Source of the DNA: Elephas maximus indicus
Lineage: Eukaryota; Chordata; Mammalia; Proboscidea; Elephantidae
DNA: 64,000 nt
Reading direction: 5' to 3'
Assembly (NCBI RefSeq): GCF_024166365.1
Contig: NC_064831.1
Coordinates: 81,914,268 to 81,978,267 of the forward strand
Below are positions 35,169-46,139 of the stretch, in pieces (positions within the stretch are counted from its first letter, which is position 1; the number at the start of each line of letters is the position of its first letter). Under the pieces are notes generated by a model, which saw nothing but the letters and a program-made list of their open reading frames with translations, ran no database searches and was not told the origin of the DNA. Both the position numbers and the translations under genes were made by a program.

Positions 35169-35371
35169 CAAATCCATAGCCGTTGAGTCGATTCCGACTC
35201 ATAGCAACCCTGTAGGACAGGGTAAAACTGCTCCATACGTTTTCCAAGGCTGTAATCTTTATGGAAGCAGCTGCCACATCTTTCATGGAGCTGCTGATGG
35301 ATTTGTGAGTTTGAACCACCAACGTTTCAGTTAGCAGCTAAGTGCTTTAGCCACTGCACCACCAGGGCTCT
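35169..35371 (-). mobile_element. AfroSINE, long form
   Basis: Antisense: CAAATCCATAGCCGTTGAGT to GCACCACCAGGGCTCT; inserted next to the tetranucleotide repeat. Confidence 0.92.
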
Positions 35372-35401
35372 CTCTCTATATGTATAAAAAATATATACAC
35401 C

Positions 35402-35579
35402 AAAAAAAAAAAAAGCCCCAAAACCAAACCTGTTGCTGTTGAGTTCATTCTGACTCGTAGTAGCCCTACAGGGCAGAGTAGAACTGCCCCATAGAGTTTC
35501 CAAGGAGCAGCTGGTGGATTCAAACTGCTGACCTTTTAGTTAATAGCTGAGCTCTTAACCACTGTGCTACCAGGGGTCC
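35402..35579 (-). mobile_element. AfroSINE, short form
   Basis: Antisense: A-run, AACCAAACCTGTTGCTGTTG, to GTGCTACCAGGGGTCC, followed by (TA)n at 35580-35596. Same orientation as the SINE 30 bases to the left. Confidence 0.92.
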
Positions 35580-35849
35580 ATATATATATATATGTATATG
35601 TACACACACACATAGGTATAGCCCACCACTAGGGGGGTAAATGAATGAAAACTCCAACCTGGAAGCGATGGCTACAGCATTTCTCCAAGGCAGCAATCAG
35701 TTGAGGCGTGGAGGGTGGGTTTCAGCTGTTTGCCGTGCGTTTCACAAGACTGTCAATTATTTACTCCTGGGGCTGGGCGGAGGGGGCGCTGCAGACCATG
35801 GGAGGGCTGCCTGCCCCCACTGCTTTGGGGTGGAGAATGCAGGCTCTAT

Positions 35850-35990
35850 GCCTGCTACTTGCTAGCTATGAGCTCAGACAAGTCACTTGCTGCTGTTTCT
35901 TATGAGCAAAATGGAAATGAGACTAGCTATTTGTGTTGTGAGAATCAAATGAGATGCAGGGCCTAAAAGTACTTTATAAACATTATCGTG
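35850..35990 (+). mobile_element. MIR SINE
   Basis: CTACTTGCTAGCTATGAGCT, GACAAGTCACTTGCTGCTGT, GTGAGAATCAAATGAGATGC, AAAGTACTTTATAAACATTA. Confidence 0.7.
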
Positions 35991-36402
35991 TGGTGCAGAT
36001 ATGAGAACGATTCCCATTTTTCTGCTGCATGTTGGACTAAGAGACTGCCAGGCAGACGCACTGGCTGTTAGTAAACCTACCTCATTATCCTTGGGCCCCT
36101 GATCCACAAGGAAACAAAGGACGAGCAAAGAGGAAAGGAAATTGGACATGTTAAATGGCTTCTTTTTGATCGCCCTTAGGCTGTGGCCTGACTTCCTTCA
36201 GGCTGACTTTGATTATTCTTAAGGCTTTAGGTGCAGGGTTATTTCCATGACTACTTACCACTAATTATAGGAAGAATCTACAGCCTTTATCTGGAATTCT
36301 CTCTCTGCCAGAAAATGTTTGATTTCTCTAAAGAGTTTTTTACCTAAAATAAATAGTTACAATTGGAAAAACAAAATACAAAACAAGTCCCCTCTCAGGC
36401 TG

Positions 36403-36515
36403 TGCAGGGGGCACCGTGGTGTAGAGCAAAGAGACCTGGAACTGGATTCTAGCTGTGCGATATTGGGCAAGTCACTACGCCTTTCTGAATCTCCATTTAT
36501 GAAACAGGAACGAGT
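36403..36515 (+). mobile_element. MIR SINE, 5' part
   Basis: GCACCGTGGTGTAGAGCAAA, CTAGCTGTGCGATATTGGGC, CAAGTCACTACGCCTTTCTG. Confidence 0.7.
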
Positions 36516-36556
36516 CCCATGTTCCCCAAGAGACCACTTGGTGGTAATGGGATAGT

Positions 36557-36648
36557 TACCCTATAAGACAGAGTAGAACTGCCCTATAGAGTTTCCAAGG
36601 CTGTAACCTTTATGGAAGCAGACTGCCACATCTTTCTCCAGTGGGAGA
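36557..36648 (-). mobile_element. AfroSINE fragment
   Basis: Only the central body survives: ACCCTATAAGACAGAGTAGA, GGCTGTAACCTTTATGGAAG. This is the last AfroSINE before the promoter. Confidence 0.85.
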
Positions 36649-36654
36649 TAACAT

Positions 36655-36900
36655 ATAGCTAGCCATTAAGAACCTGGACTCCAAGAGCAGACACTGGTTC
36701 AAAGACTTGTCTTTTACTAGACAAGTGACATGGGTCGGATTAGTTAACCACTCCGGGCCTCAGTTTTCTCAATCAGGACTAATAACGGTACCTCGTTTAG
36801 GGGGCTCTTGTGAGGATCAAACAGTAAATACAGGTGAAACACTTAGAACCATGGCTAGCCAGAGTAAGGAGATAATAAACGTTAGTTCTTGTTATTACAA
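36655..36900 (+). mobile_element. MIR SINE, near full length
   Basis: TAGCCATTAAGAACCTGGAC, CACTCCGGGCCTCAGTTTTC, CTCTTGTGAGGATCAAACAG, GAAACACTTAGAACCATGGC. Confidence 0.85.
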
Positions 36901-37640
36901 AGTCTATAAGAAAGATCTGAAGGACATAATGCAGTCTGAACACCATTTGAGTAGCAATAGGATCAGTGTTCAGAGACAGTCAAGTCTGAGGTCAGCTTTG
37001 CGGATCTCAGTCACAGAAGCAGGGAAGCCAGCTAGCTCATCCAGGGTCTTTTCAGGGAGAAGTGAGGAGGCCACCTTGTGATGCAAGAGTGTTGGAGAGG
37101 GAAGAGGGAGTGAAACCAAATGGCACTGAAAAATATCTTTTCTATATGAGGGGAGGGTAGTAGGGAGTAAAGGAAGGAAGACAGGATTCTAATGGGACTT
37201 GTAAGAAAGAGTGTAGCCAGTTATGACAGGAACCAGGGAAAATGGGAAAAGACTGGGGGCACTTTAGGTATGGGGTGGCCCAGCTAAGTGGGGTGAGGGG
37301 GGCGCAGCATCACAGAGATCTCAGTGAGATCACGTCTCGTACCTCAGAAAACTGATCAAGCACTGTCGATTTAAATGATATGGCAGAACACCACCACCAC
37401 CATTACACTGCACATTCTCATTCAAGTTCTTTGGGGGAAAGTAAACATTAGAGTGATGTTAATTAGTACTCGGTTTTTAATTTAATTTAACCCTGAGGTG
37501 GCTAGTAGACATACAGGAGAGCAGATCATTTTCTTGGAGACGAGTAAGAAACGGCTTTTCAAATGACTGTCTGAGCCCCCAATTCTCTAGGTGGGAGTTA
37601 CTGAACGCTTCCTGTTACTCATCCCATTCAGTTTTCTCTA
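36901..37640. other. Upstream flank of SLCO3A1, nothing recognised
   Basis: No repeat of the AfroSINE or LINE families; a short CAC-rich tract at about 37388-37404. Could hold regulatory DNA, but no motif is decisive. Confidence 0.5.
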
Positions 37641-38738
37641 AGTTTCCAAAAGCTGTGGCTGAGGACTTAGCAGATGCTGTCGGTAGTGCCCTGTGGCTCC
37701 AGCTCCTTGGTAACGCCGAGTGGGAGCTGATTACAGAGTGGCTGCCACTGGGCATTAAGGACAAGGAAGAGGAAAGTGGCCGGGCCAAACATGGAAGGGA
37801 GGGGTGGAGACCAAGGCAGGCTGTGGCTAGCCGCCTCCGGGCCGCCCACAGCCTCGGCGGCTTCATTCCTGCGGATGGGTTCCGGGCGGCTGGAGGGCCA
37901 GAGAAGGCCCTCTGCTGGGGTCGCTGCGACCGTGCAGCCTCTTGGATCCCGTGGTTGCGGGCCGCTGACAGTCTGTGAGGCTCCCGACCGATTCATCGCA
38001 CTTCACCCTCGCTTTGCTTCAGTTCCTTTCTCTCTTTTCTGCCTGGGGTCATTTCGGCACCCCCAGTGGCAAAGGAAGCAGAAGCTGGGGCCAGCAGGCG
38101 ACGGAAGCCCCCAAGCAGCTCTGCCCTCTGACACCTCCCCAAGCCCAGAGCGCAACATCTGTCCCCAGAAATACCCGGGCTGAGGGGGAGAGGGTGCACT
38201 AACTCCTCCCTGGGTACTCCGTATTCTCTCGCTTTCTGGAAACACCCCCTCCCTCCGGCCAGCGCAGCGGATACCCAGCACTAGGTCCCGGCCCCGCGGG
38301 GGCGCCTCCGCACGCCCACCCCGCGTCTGGGGTTCTTCCTGCAGTACCACCCTTCTCCGCCGCGGCGTCCCGTGCCCCGCAGCGCCACCTGGGGGCCGGG
38401 CACCATCTCGCGCCGGGGCACCCTGCCTGCCCTTAGCCGCCAAGGCTCCCCTTCTCCCAGCCCTCTCGGCAGCCCTACCCTTCCAGCTCCGCCGCGCGCT
38501 GCTCTCCTAGCCCTCGGCCGGTCGCCCTCGCTCCTTCCCGGGGACGCACGAGCAGCGGGGGGCGGCGTGGCGGAGGCGGGCAGCGGCGACCGAGGCCGGG
38601 GCCCAGGGGCAGGGGGCAGAGGAGCCGAGGGCAGGCGCGGCCGGCGGGCGCGGGGAAGCGGGCGACGGCAGCTCCGGGCGTCCGCGGGTGGCGGCGGCGG
38701 GCGGTGCGAGGAGCCCCTGTGATTGGCACAGCCCGAGC

Positions 38739-38795
38739 CGGAGGAGGAGGCGAGGGGAGGGCGGAGGAGGAGGAGGAGGTGGAGGAAGGGGGCGA
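38739..38795 (+). promoter_or_regulatory. G/A-only-biased tract in the promoter/5' leader, G-quadruplex prone
   Basis: A nearly pure purine stretch built of GGA triplets with GGGG and GGGGG runs lies just after the inverted CCAAT box. Such tracts can form G-quadruplexes or triplexes in DNA, or in the leader RNA if it is transcribed. The tract is visible in the sequence; any function is inferred. Confidence 0.6.
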
Positions 38796-38971
38796 GCGCG
38801 GCGGCGGCGAGGAGCTGTGCCTTCCACCTATCATCCCCCGGCAGGACGGGGGCGGCCGCCGCGGGCCCGGGGCGGGGACAGCACGCAGTCTCGCGGCGCG
38901 CACCCCCGCCCGGCAACGGCCCGGACACCCGGGGCGAGCGGGAAAGCAGCGGCAGCGGCGGCGGGGGAAGG

Positions 38972-39151
38972 ATGCAGGGGAAGAAGCCGGGCGGCTCGTC
39001 GGGCGGCGGCCGGAGCGGCGAGCTGCAGGGGGACGAGGCGCAGAGGAACAAGAAGAAGAAAAAGAAGGTGTCCTGCTTCTCCAACATCAAGATCTTCCTA
39101 GTGTCCGAGTGCGCCCTGATGCTGGCTCAGGGCACCGTGGGCGCCTACCTG
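38972..39151 (+). CDS. SLCO3A1: SLCO3A1 (OATP-D) first coding exon, residues 1-60, partial gene
   Basis: The translation MQGKKPGGSSGGGRSGELQG and onward matches the N-terminus I know for mammalian solute carrier organic anion transporter 3A1. That protein is a 12-helix plasma-membrane carrier of about 710 residues, reported to move prostaglandins, thyroxine and other organic anions. Visible parts: a Gly/Ser-rich cytoplasmic tail (residues 7-20), six consecutive lysines (27-32), then the first membrane segment (about 41-60, from IKIFLVSECALM to the end). The start is the first ATG in more than 1 kb of upstream DNA and has A at -3. The exon ends after codon 60 (CTG) at a perfect donor, GTGAGT, starting at 39152, so the intron is phase 0. 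Reading through the donor would add unrelated residues. The other exons are beyond the right edge; no frameshift or missing residue is visible. Confidence 0.96.
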
Positions 39152-39440
39152 GTGAGTCCCCGTGCCAACTCCAACGCGGGGCCCCTTTCCCAGCCCCGCG
39201 CCCGAGCGGCCGCCTGGGCCAAGGAGGGGGCGCCCGGCGCAGGGGGCAGATGGGCATGACCTCAGCCTGGCGTGGAGGTTGGCGAGTTGGTGCAGAGGCG
39301 GCCGCCGGGGGAGCTGCCGGCCGGGCTGCCGAGCGGGCGAGGAGCGGGCGGGGACCCCGGATGCCGGCAGCAGCTCGCGCGGCTGACGAGCACTGGGGGT
39401 GCCCCGGTGAGAGGCGGCGGGCAGGTGGGCGTGAAATCAT

Positions 39441-42400
39441 TCCTCTCCTCGGCCCCCTTGAAAGCGGGAGCCAGATGGTGAGTTCAGGAACCCACTTGGA
39501 GAGGGAGGCATCAGGGTTTTCAGGTGACCTGCACATGGGAGAAAAAGCTAGTTAGCATCCTGCGTCCTCTACTCCCCATTCCATCCGCTTGGAGAACAAA
39601 TCCATTATGCATCTTTTTCTCCAAGCGTTTTCTCCATCCGCCAATTACTGGGGGGGATTTAACAGCTTAAAGTGCGGCCAGGTGTGGCCCTGATCAGAGC
39701 CGGGACTGCGAGAGGAGTATTCCTACCTGGTACCCCAATAGCCGTCTTTAAGCGCCTGGGATAAAGTTACAGTACGTTGGGAACAGCTACGAGTTTGTGT
39801 AGTTCTTGCTACCCACTCTTAAAGACAAATTCCTCACCGTGGTCTCTCAGCCCACAAACCGCTCATTCTTTTACACAATTTACATCTATTTTATATGCCT
39901 CCAGAAATGGGAGTTTAATGTTCCACCGGCCCATGGGTGCGTAGCGTATCAGAAGAAACAGCGTGTAATGACTCAGCACTGTCAGATACCTACTTTGCTG
40001 CTCTCTCCTGTCCTGCTCAGGTAGTCCCAGCTTGAGCTCCAGAAAGTGCACTTCCAGACCCCGGTGGAAAAGGTTTTTTCAGAGTTGATGGTGTTCAGTC
40101 ATTCCTTGGCTATTGACCTCAAACTGGACTCAAATATAGGCTTTGCGTGTTAGAGAACAAGTTTGATGAAGATAGAATTGGACAAGATTTCAGCTGTTGG
40201 ATGACCACATCCAGAGATAGAATCATACTCTTCCTGATGTTACCACTAATCTCTCATTCCTGGCCTTGGGTTAAAGTTAATGAGGGCCAGACGCTGGGTG
40301 CCCTCTGTCATTCATAAACCATCTCCTAAGACTCAGAGCTTGCTGTCAGAGGGAAGTGGAAAGCAGTTGCTTTCCAGTGTTGGGGGAAGTCCGTTGTTTG
40401 GCTCTTAGAGCAGCGTCTTGGTACTCAGCTCGGTTCCCCGGGGTGACAGAATTACAGGGCTCCTAAAAACCAGATGCATTTCCATCACTGCTTCTGAGAT
40501 AAAAGGCATTTAAATCCATGACTCTGTCGTGTCTTTCCATGACATGTATGCTGCAGGCGAACCCTGTAGCCAAAAGCATATTTTGTTTTTTTTTGTTTAG
40601 ATTTTGTGTTTATAAAATGCACTCAATTTGTCTATAGTTTCTAATGTGCGGTTGCAGAAAGTACCTGTGGCCTTTGGAGATGTGGGGGTCTTGGAGTCAT
40701 TTTTTTCAGTTTCCTTACAGGGTGTTAAAATATTTAAATGAGTACATACATTACTAAGATGCAAATGCACGTTAATAAAATTTTGTGGGCCTATAGTAGT
40801 TTTTTTTATACTGTAGCATATTGGAATGCAAGTAGCATCTAACTAGGTGTGTTGTTAGAAGGAGGTAATTAGTGTATCAATGGCTGTAACCAGTTTTGCA
40901 CAGTAGAGTGCATTATTCATGTGTGACAAACACTAACAGAACTTTATACACCGTGAATGATAAAGGCATGGTCTTTTAGCTTACAAAGAAATGCAACTTG
41001 CCTTCAAATGAATAGCCTAGCTCTTTTGAAACTTAAGAAGTGGTCCATGGGGTGGTGCACACATTGGACATAGATTTATACAGGCGGGGGAGGCACTAAG
41101 AGATAGGAGGTTGGCTTTGAGCCAAGAACAGGCTAGTGGCACGCGGAGGAGGAATTCAGTCCACCTGGTGGTGGCATCCTGGCACTTCCAGCCTTGGCTG
41201 ATGAAAAGCCTGGTTCCGGTGGGGTCAGGTAACATGCATCAACAGGTGACTCTCAGGGAACAGATGGAGGCCCAGGAGAGGGCAGGCCTAGGAACTTGAA
41301 TTCATTTTGATGACTAGGAGTGGAGGCATAAGGTGCTCAGGGCTCAGCTTTGCCCGGCTGCCCTCGGCTTTTCCTTGTTATCCGAACCTCATGAAAATAA
41401 ATCGTTTGCTTGCCAGGGTTGACTGAATCAGCCTGCTGTGGGTTTAGCTCTTCTGGGCCACTTCACGGTTTTCTCTTCATCTGTTACTTGGGAGGTGGAA
41501 AAAAAAAAGTTTGTTGTTTCTTCAGCTATGTGAGACTTCTGTGTGGATAAATTGGGAATACGATAGTGCGGGGTGTTGGCAATAAAGGCGCGTTTCTTCA
41601 CTTTCATTCCTCATGGCTTTCTTCTTAGGGACCCTGAGCACCTCCCTGTGGAAGTGCTATCAGGGCGCCTGCTGGAAGGTGTGTGTTTACAGAAGCTTTA
41701 TTTACATTTGCAAGCAGCCTGCCCCTCTGAGAAGGCATTTTCAGAGACCTGACAGAGGTCAGAGAGAGAAGGATGGTTGCAAATTCTATGCAAACGGAAG
41801 TATTTTCTATTTGATCCCAAAAGTCCATGCAGCTACCTTCTTACGTAGTCTTCCCAGGTGCCTTTTTTTTTGTTGTTGTTGTTTGTTTGGAGACTTCTTT
41901 CCTTTCCCCAATTTCTTTCTTAAGGAAAAAAAAAAAAATTGCCAGCGTCATCAGGGACACTGGTGTCGGCCTCTCAACTGTAGAACTGAAGCAGGAAGTG
42001 GCCTGTGATTTGAGAAGAAACTTTGAAAAGCCAGACTTGAGTGTGTGTGTGCGTGTGTGTGTGCATGCATGCACACGTGTGTTTTCTCAAGAACCTGCCT
42101 AGGGAAGAAACTCAGGGGAGAACTGTATGAGAAGGAAGGCCACCAATTACTAGGCTAGGCCGGGGACCAGCAACTTCTAGCCTGGGTGTCAGGGCCTTCT
42201 AGGGGAGTACAGAAGGGGATTAATCCTGATGGCAATGTCTAGACCCTGTTATAATATATAGATAAGGTAATCAGAGTGCCACGTGGGTGGGATCTGGTGT
42301 CTAAAATATGCTATAGTTGCAAATGCTCAAACTGGAAATCATACTTCAGACAATCAGCAGTCGCAGGGATGTCCTGTCATAGTCGCTTAAACTGCCCAGC

Positions 42401-42849
42401 TGGCTATGAAATCATTTTTTTCAGCCTTATGAGAGGCCCACTCAGCTTGATAGTCATTGTGTGCTGAGCAGGGAATACAGTTTAATTTTCTTCTACTTGG
42501 GTTTTCGCTTCAGGTAGCTCCAGTCTGAGCTGACCTACTTGCAAGGATGTAAGATCTGCTTAAGTCTTGGACTGTTTGGAGAAGGGATGGGCACACGGGA
42601 ACTGCACAGAGAGACAGTCATTTTGTGTGCACTAATCCAGCAGGTGTTCGGTAGAGACCCGCTGAGATGTTGCAAACATACACGGAGGGTAGCCCTGCAT
42701 ACAGTGGTTCGTGTTATGTTATGAAATGACTGAGCGCTGGAGGAGATAAGGGTGTGTACAGGAAATTAAAACCTCAGAAACCTCTGGGCAATTAGGATTG
42801 AGTTTTGTTAAAAAGGCCAGTCTAGTCTCCTGGGTCTCCTGGGTATGAG
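39441..42849. other. Intron 1, repeat-poor stretch
   Basis: No AfroSINE, RTE or L1 recognised over about 3.4 kb; only short T- and A-runs and a (TG)n/(CA)n patch at about 42040-42078. No exon seen. Confidence 0.55.
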
Positions 42850-43190
42850 GCAGTAATTGTTCAGTGGTAGAACTCTCGCTTTCCGTGTAGGAGACCCAGG
42901 TTTGATTCCTGGCCTAGGTGCCTCGTATGCAGCCACCACCCCTCTGTCAGTGGAGGCTTGCGTGTTGCTATGATACTGCACAGGTTTCAGGGAGAGTTTG
43001 CAGCCTAAGACAGACTAGGAAGAAAGGCCTGACGATCTACTTCTGAAAACCAGCCAGTGAAAGCCATACGGATCACAATGGTTTGATCTGTAACCAATCA
43101 TGGGGATGGCACAGGATGGGGCAGTGTTTTGTTCCATTGTGCATGGGGTTGCCATGAATCAGGGGCTAACTGAATGGCAAAGAGCAACAA
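42850..43190 (+). mobile_element. tRNA-Gly-headed SINE with RTE-type tail
   Basis: GTTCAGTGGTAGAACTCTCG (box A region), box B GGTTTGATTCC, then GGAGGCTTGCGTGTTGCTAT and a GAATGGCAAAGAGCAACAA end. CCTGGGT at 42838-42844 and 43195-43201 may be the target duplication. First SINE downstream of the promoter. Confidence 0.87.
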
Positions 43191-43201
43191 GTCCCCTGGG
43201 T

Positions 43202-44108
43202 GGAGCTTTTCACAGACAGTTCCTATGAACCGGGGTGGGCATTTCCCTATTAAGAGTCATGCAGAAATTCAGTATGGGGCTGTGGTGAGAAAGTAGTGAC
43301 ACAGGTGACCCAGTGTGGTTAACAGAGCCCTGGCTCCCTGCTTTAGTCACTTTTTTACGTCTGGAAGCATTTAGGCAGCTTGCAGTTGATGGGTGAGTCA
43401 AACTCCTCTGGATTTGTTATTCTTTTTTACTTACTTCCTAAAGAAGCATCATTTTGAAGATGGGTTTTTGCATACCTACCCCAGAAGCAGACAGCTGAAA
43501 GACATTTTTAAAGACCTTGTCAAATTAGTATGATGTCTAAGGCAACTGTATTTTACTTAATCAAATTGTTTTACACACATGGTTACTCAAAGTGACAAAT
43601 TCTCTGCTATTTGCATAATTACTGTATAGCCCCAGGTAGTAAGAAATAAAATTACCCTGTTTTTTTTTTTTTTCTTTACAGTTTGGTTTAAAATGTTTAG
43701 CTAATAATGATTTAGGAAAAAACCTATATTTCTTTAGAAATACCATTCAGCCAGCTTAGTACAACTTTGCTTTTTTTCTTTTTTGCGGGGGGGGGGGGGG
43801 GTTCCCTCGTGTGCTTAACGATAGAAGAAATTGAATTTGTTGTAAAGTGAGCAAGGCCTGTCTCCTCAATTTGGTAACTCTTGCCCCCATTTCAGTTTTA
43901 AATACCTTAGACGAAGGGGTAGCGGTGGCCTCTCCTAAGTGGCTGTGCCTTGCTAATCAGTGGCTCAGCATTTCTAGCTCACCTTGTGTGTAGCTGGGAG
44001 TCCTTTGTTCTGACTGTGCTTCATAGGTTTCCTCTTCTGGAAGATCATGGGTAAACCACTGGGCAAAGTTAGTTCAAGCAACAGGGTCTGTGAATTCACA
44101 CTGCCTTT
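43202..44108. other. Intron 1, nothing recognised except a G15 run
   Basis: G-run at 43787-43801 and a T-run near 43660; otherwise unique-looking. Confidence 0.5.
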
Positions 44109-44122
44109 TTTTTGGAAAGGAG

Positions 44123-44280
44123 GAAACGCTGGGGGCGTAGTGGTTAAGTGCTACGGCTGCTAACCAAGAGGTCGGCATGTTTGAATCCACTAGGCACTCC
44201 TTGGAAACTCTATGGTGCAGTTTTACCCTGTCATATAGGGTTGCTATGAGTTGGAATCGACTCGACGGCAGCGGGTTTGG
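44123..44280 (+). mobile_element. AfroSINE, short form, with about 14-base duplication
   Basis: Well-preserved copy; tail ATCGACTCGACGGCAGCGGG keeps its CpGs. TTTTTGGAAAGGAG at 44109-44122 and 44281-44294 flanks it. Confidence 0.94.
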
Positions 44281-44294
44281 TTTTTGGAAAGGAG

Positions 44295-45289
44295 ACCTCT
44301 CAGGTGTTGTGTTGGTTAGGGATTGAGCTCACTTCACAGACCTGCTAGGGGATGAATAAGTGGAATGCTGCACAAAAGATGGTGATACAGCTGCATTTCA
44401 TGTCGACGTACGGTGTGAAAAAGGAAAACAGATCTGTTTAATATAATTTGCTAAATAAAGAGTTAAAGCAGAAGTTGACATTGATTGCAGGATCTGTGGG
44501 AGTAGCAAGGACTCGTGCTGGGCTGAATGTGGTCCTCGGGTTTTGGAGGGCTCCCTGGGTGGCAGGTGAGGAGAGTGGCCTAGCAGGTCACCAGGGCCAG
44601 GCAGGTGTGCTGGAAATGCTCACCCCTTGCTGTTGTGGATGGTAACACTGTACGGGTACCATTTTTGTAGCGCCGTTCTTCCAGTTTGCCTAGACCTGAC
44701 ATCACACCACAAACACATTTAACTTGCATGAGTTTAACTACACACATCATTCCGTAGTCATCTTTCTACAGAGTAAAGATACTGTTCAATTATCTTTTGC
44801 ATGTGTATTATATTATATTCTGTTATGTTACTGTGTATACTATGTAGTTACATACATGTCACTGCACAGGGTTGCAGACACCCAATAGTACATGCCATAC
44901 TTTTTGGAGTTGCTAAGGGACATTTCGATTGTAGTTTTGATTGGATGGATTGCACACAGATTTTAGAACTCAGTCTCCTGTGGAGACAAGTCTCGGCTAT
45001 ATCTTAGTCCATCTAAGAACTGCCTTTGGTAATCATTTAGGCCATCCTTGCTCTTTTATCTGTTTTCTGTTTGTAGATCTGCAAAAGAGATAATCAATAG
45101 GGAAAAAAGTGGAATAGTCAACCTTGTGTCATAGGATAAGTGGATTGGTTCAAAGACATGTGTATTATAGGTAATTATAGGCAATCTAAGTGTTTATATG
45201 TTAACGTGAGAGGCAGTATTACTTATTGGTTGAAATGCCAATGTAAATGTTTAAAACTCCTGTGTGGAGAATGGCAAGGGCCTGTGATA
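44295..45289. other. Intron 1, nothing recognised
   Basis: No supported feature. Confidence 0.5.
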
Positions 45290-45498
45290 CCTGTAGCTCA
45301 TTCATGAGCCTCAGAAGACCTGGGATCCATTCCTGTGTTGTCTTAACAGCTCGGTGATCTTGGGCTGGTTACTTAACCTCTCTGTACTTTGGCTTATCGT
45401 TTAAAAATGGGATTATAATAGTACCTGTTGTTGTAAGGCACTTTGAACACTATCTTGCACATAATGAGTACTCAATAAATCCTAGCTATTATTATTAA
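45290..45498 (+). mobile_element. MIR SINE
   Basis: GAAGACCTGGGATCCATTCC, GGTTACTTAACCTCTCTGTA, GAGTACTCAATAAATCCTAG. Confidence 0.8.
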
Positions 45499-45520
45499 TA
45501 ATCATATAGTTCTACATATA

Positions 45521-45737
45521 AAAAAAAAATGACCCAACTAAACCAGATCCACTGCTGTCCAGTCAATTCAGACTGTTCTATAGGACAGAGTAGAACTCCC
45601 CTGTAGGGTCTCCAAGGCTGTAAATCTTTATGGAAGCAGACTGCCACATCTTTCTCCCGTGGAGTGGCTGCTGGGTTTGAACTACCAACCTTTTAGTTAG
45701 CAGCTGAGTGCTTTAACCACTGTACCACCAGGGTTCC
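45521..45737 (-). mobile_element. AfroSINE, long form
   Basis: Antisense with A-tail at its left. TCTACATATA (45511-45520) and TCTACGTATA (45738-45747) are the duplication, one mismatch. Confidence 0.92.
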
Positions 45738-45747
45738 TCTACGTATA

Positions 45748-46139
45748 CACTGCAAGCATAATAACTCTGCAGCCCCAGCCTATGAGAAATAAAGTCAAAA
45801 TCAATCTTTTGCTTTGGTTTAGTGAATTCTACACTCTAGTAGTTTCCTATTCTGTATGAACATTTTGTCTGGAAGGTAAAAAGTTTTCAAAAGAAGAAAT
45901 AAATAAGCACCAGTTGCTAGTTCTGTTTATTTCTTTATTATAAACAAACAGCAGTCTGATCCATCTTAAAGATGCTATAAAAATTAGTAGCCCTGTGGGA
46001 GAGGAACCCACTGTAGTAATGGATATATTGATCCCTTGCTGTCTTTGGGCTTGATGACTGGGAGGGGCCAGTGCCCTGGGTGCCTTGCTCTGGGAGGGGC
46101 CCTCCGGATCTCTTGCTATGAGGATGAAGGCTGTGAGTA
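45748..46139. other. Intron 1, nothing recognised
   Basis: No supported feature. Confidence 0.5.

Larger units (their letters stand above)
38280..39440 (+). promoter_or_regulatory. SLCO3A1: CpG island containing the SLCO3A1 promoter, 5' UTR and exon 1
   Basis: CG dinucleotides are dense from about 38280 to 39440, with a weaker shoulder from about 37780, against an AT-rich, CpG-poor surround. No TATA box is evident. Candidate elements seen by eye: an inverted CCAAT box, GATTGGC, at 38721-38727 (about 245 bases before the ATG) and an Sp1-type GC box, GGGGCGGGG, at 38869-38877. This fits a dispersed-start CpG-island promoter. The transcription start cannot be placed from sequence alone, so the 5' UTR limit is inferred to lie somewhere in 38280-38900. 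Confidence 0.9.

Noticed and set aside
37655..38443. Several overlapping ORFs upstream of the CpG island core
   Set aside because: Low-complexity products on both strands, no ATG in most of the span and no recognised similarity.
38281..39090. Long minus-strand ORF (269 codons) opposite the SLCO3A1 exon
   Set aside because: Pro/Ala/Arg-rich product typical of reading a CpG island in the wrong frame; stops are rare in GC-rich DNA and no known domain appears.
38704..39555. Plus-strand ORF of 283 codons overlapping the SLCO3A1 exon in another frame
   Set aside because: Starts at GTG, not ATG, and crosses the splice donor; the real exon frame is fixed by the protein match.
43561..43680. Possible intronic enhancer (ATTTGCAT-type octamer, AT-rich)
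   Set aside because: A single short motif without conservation data is not enough to call it.
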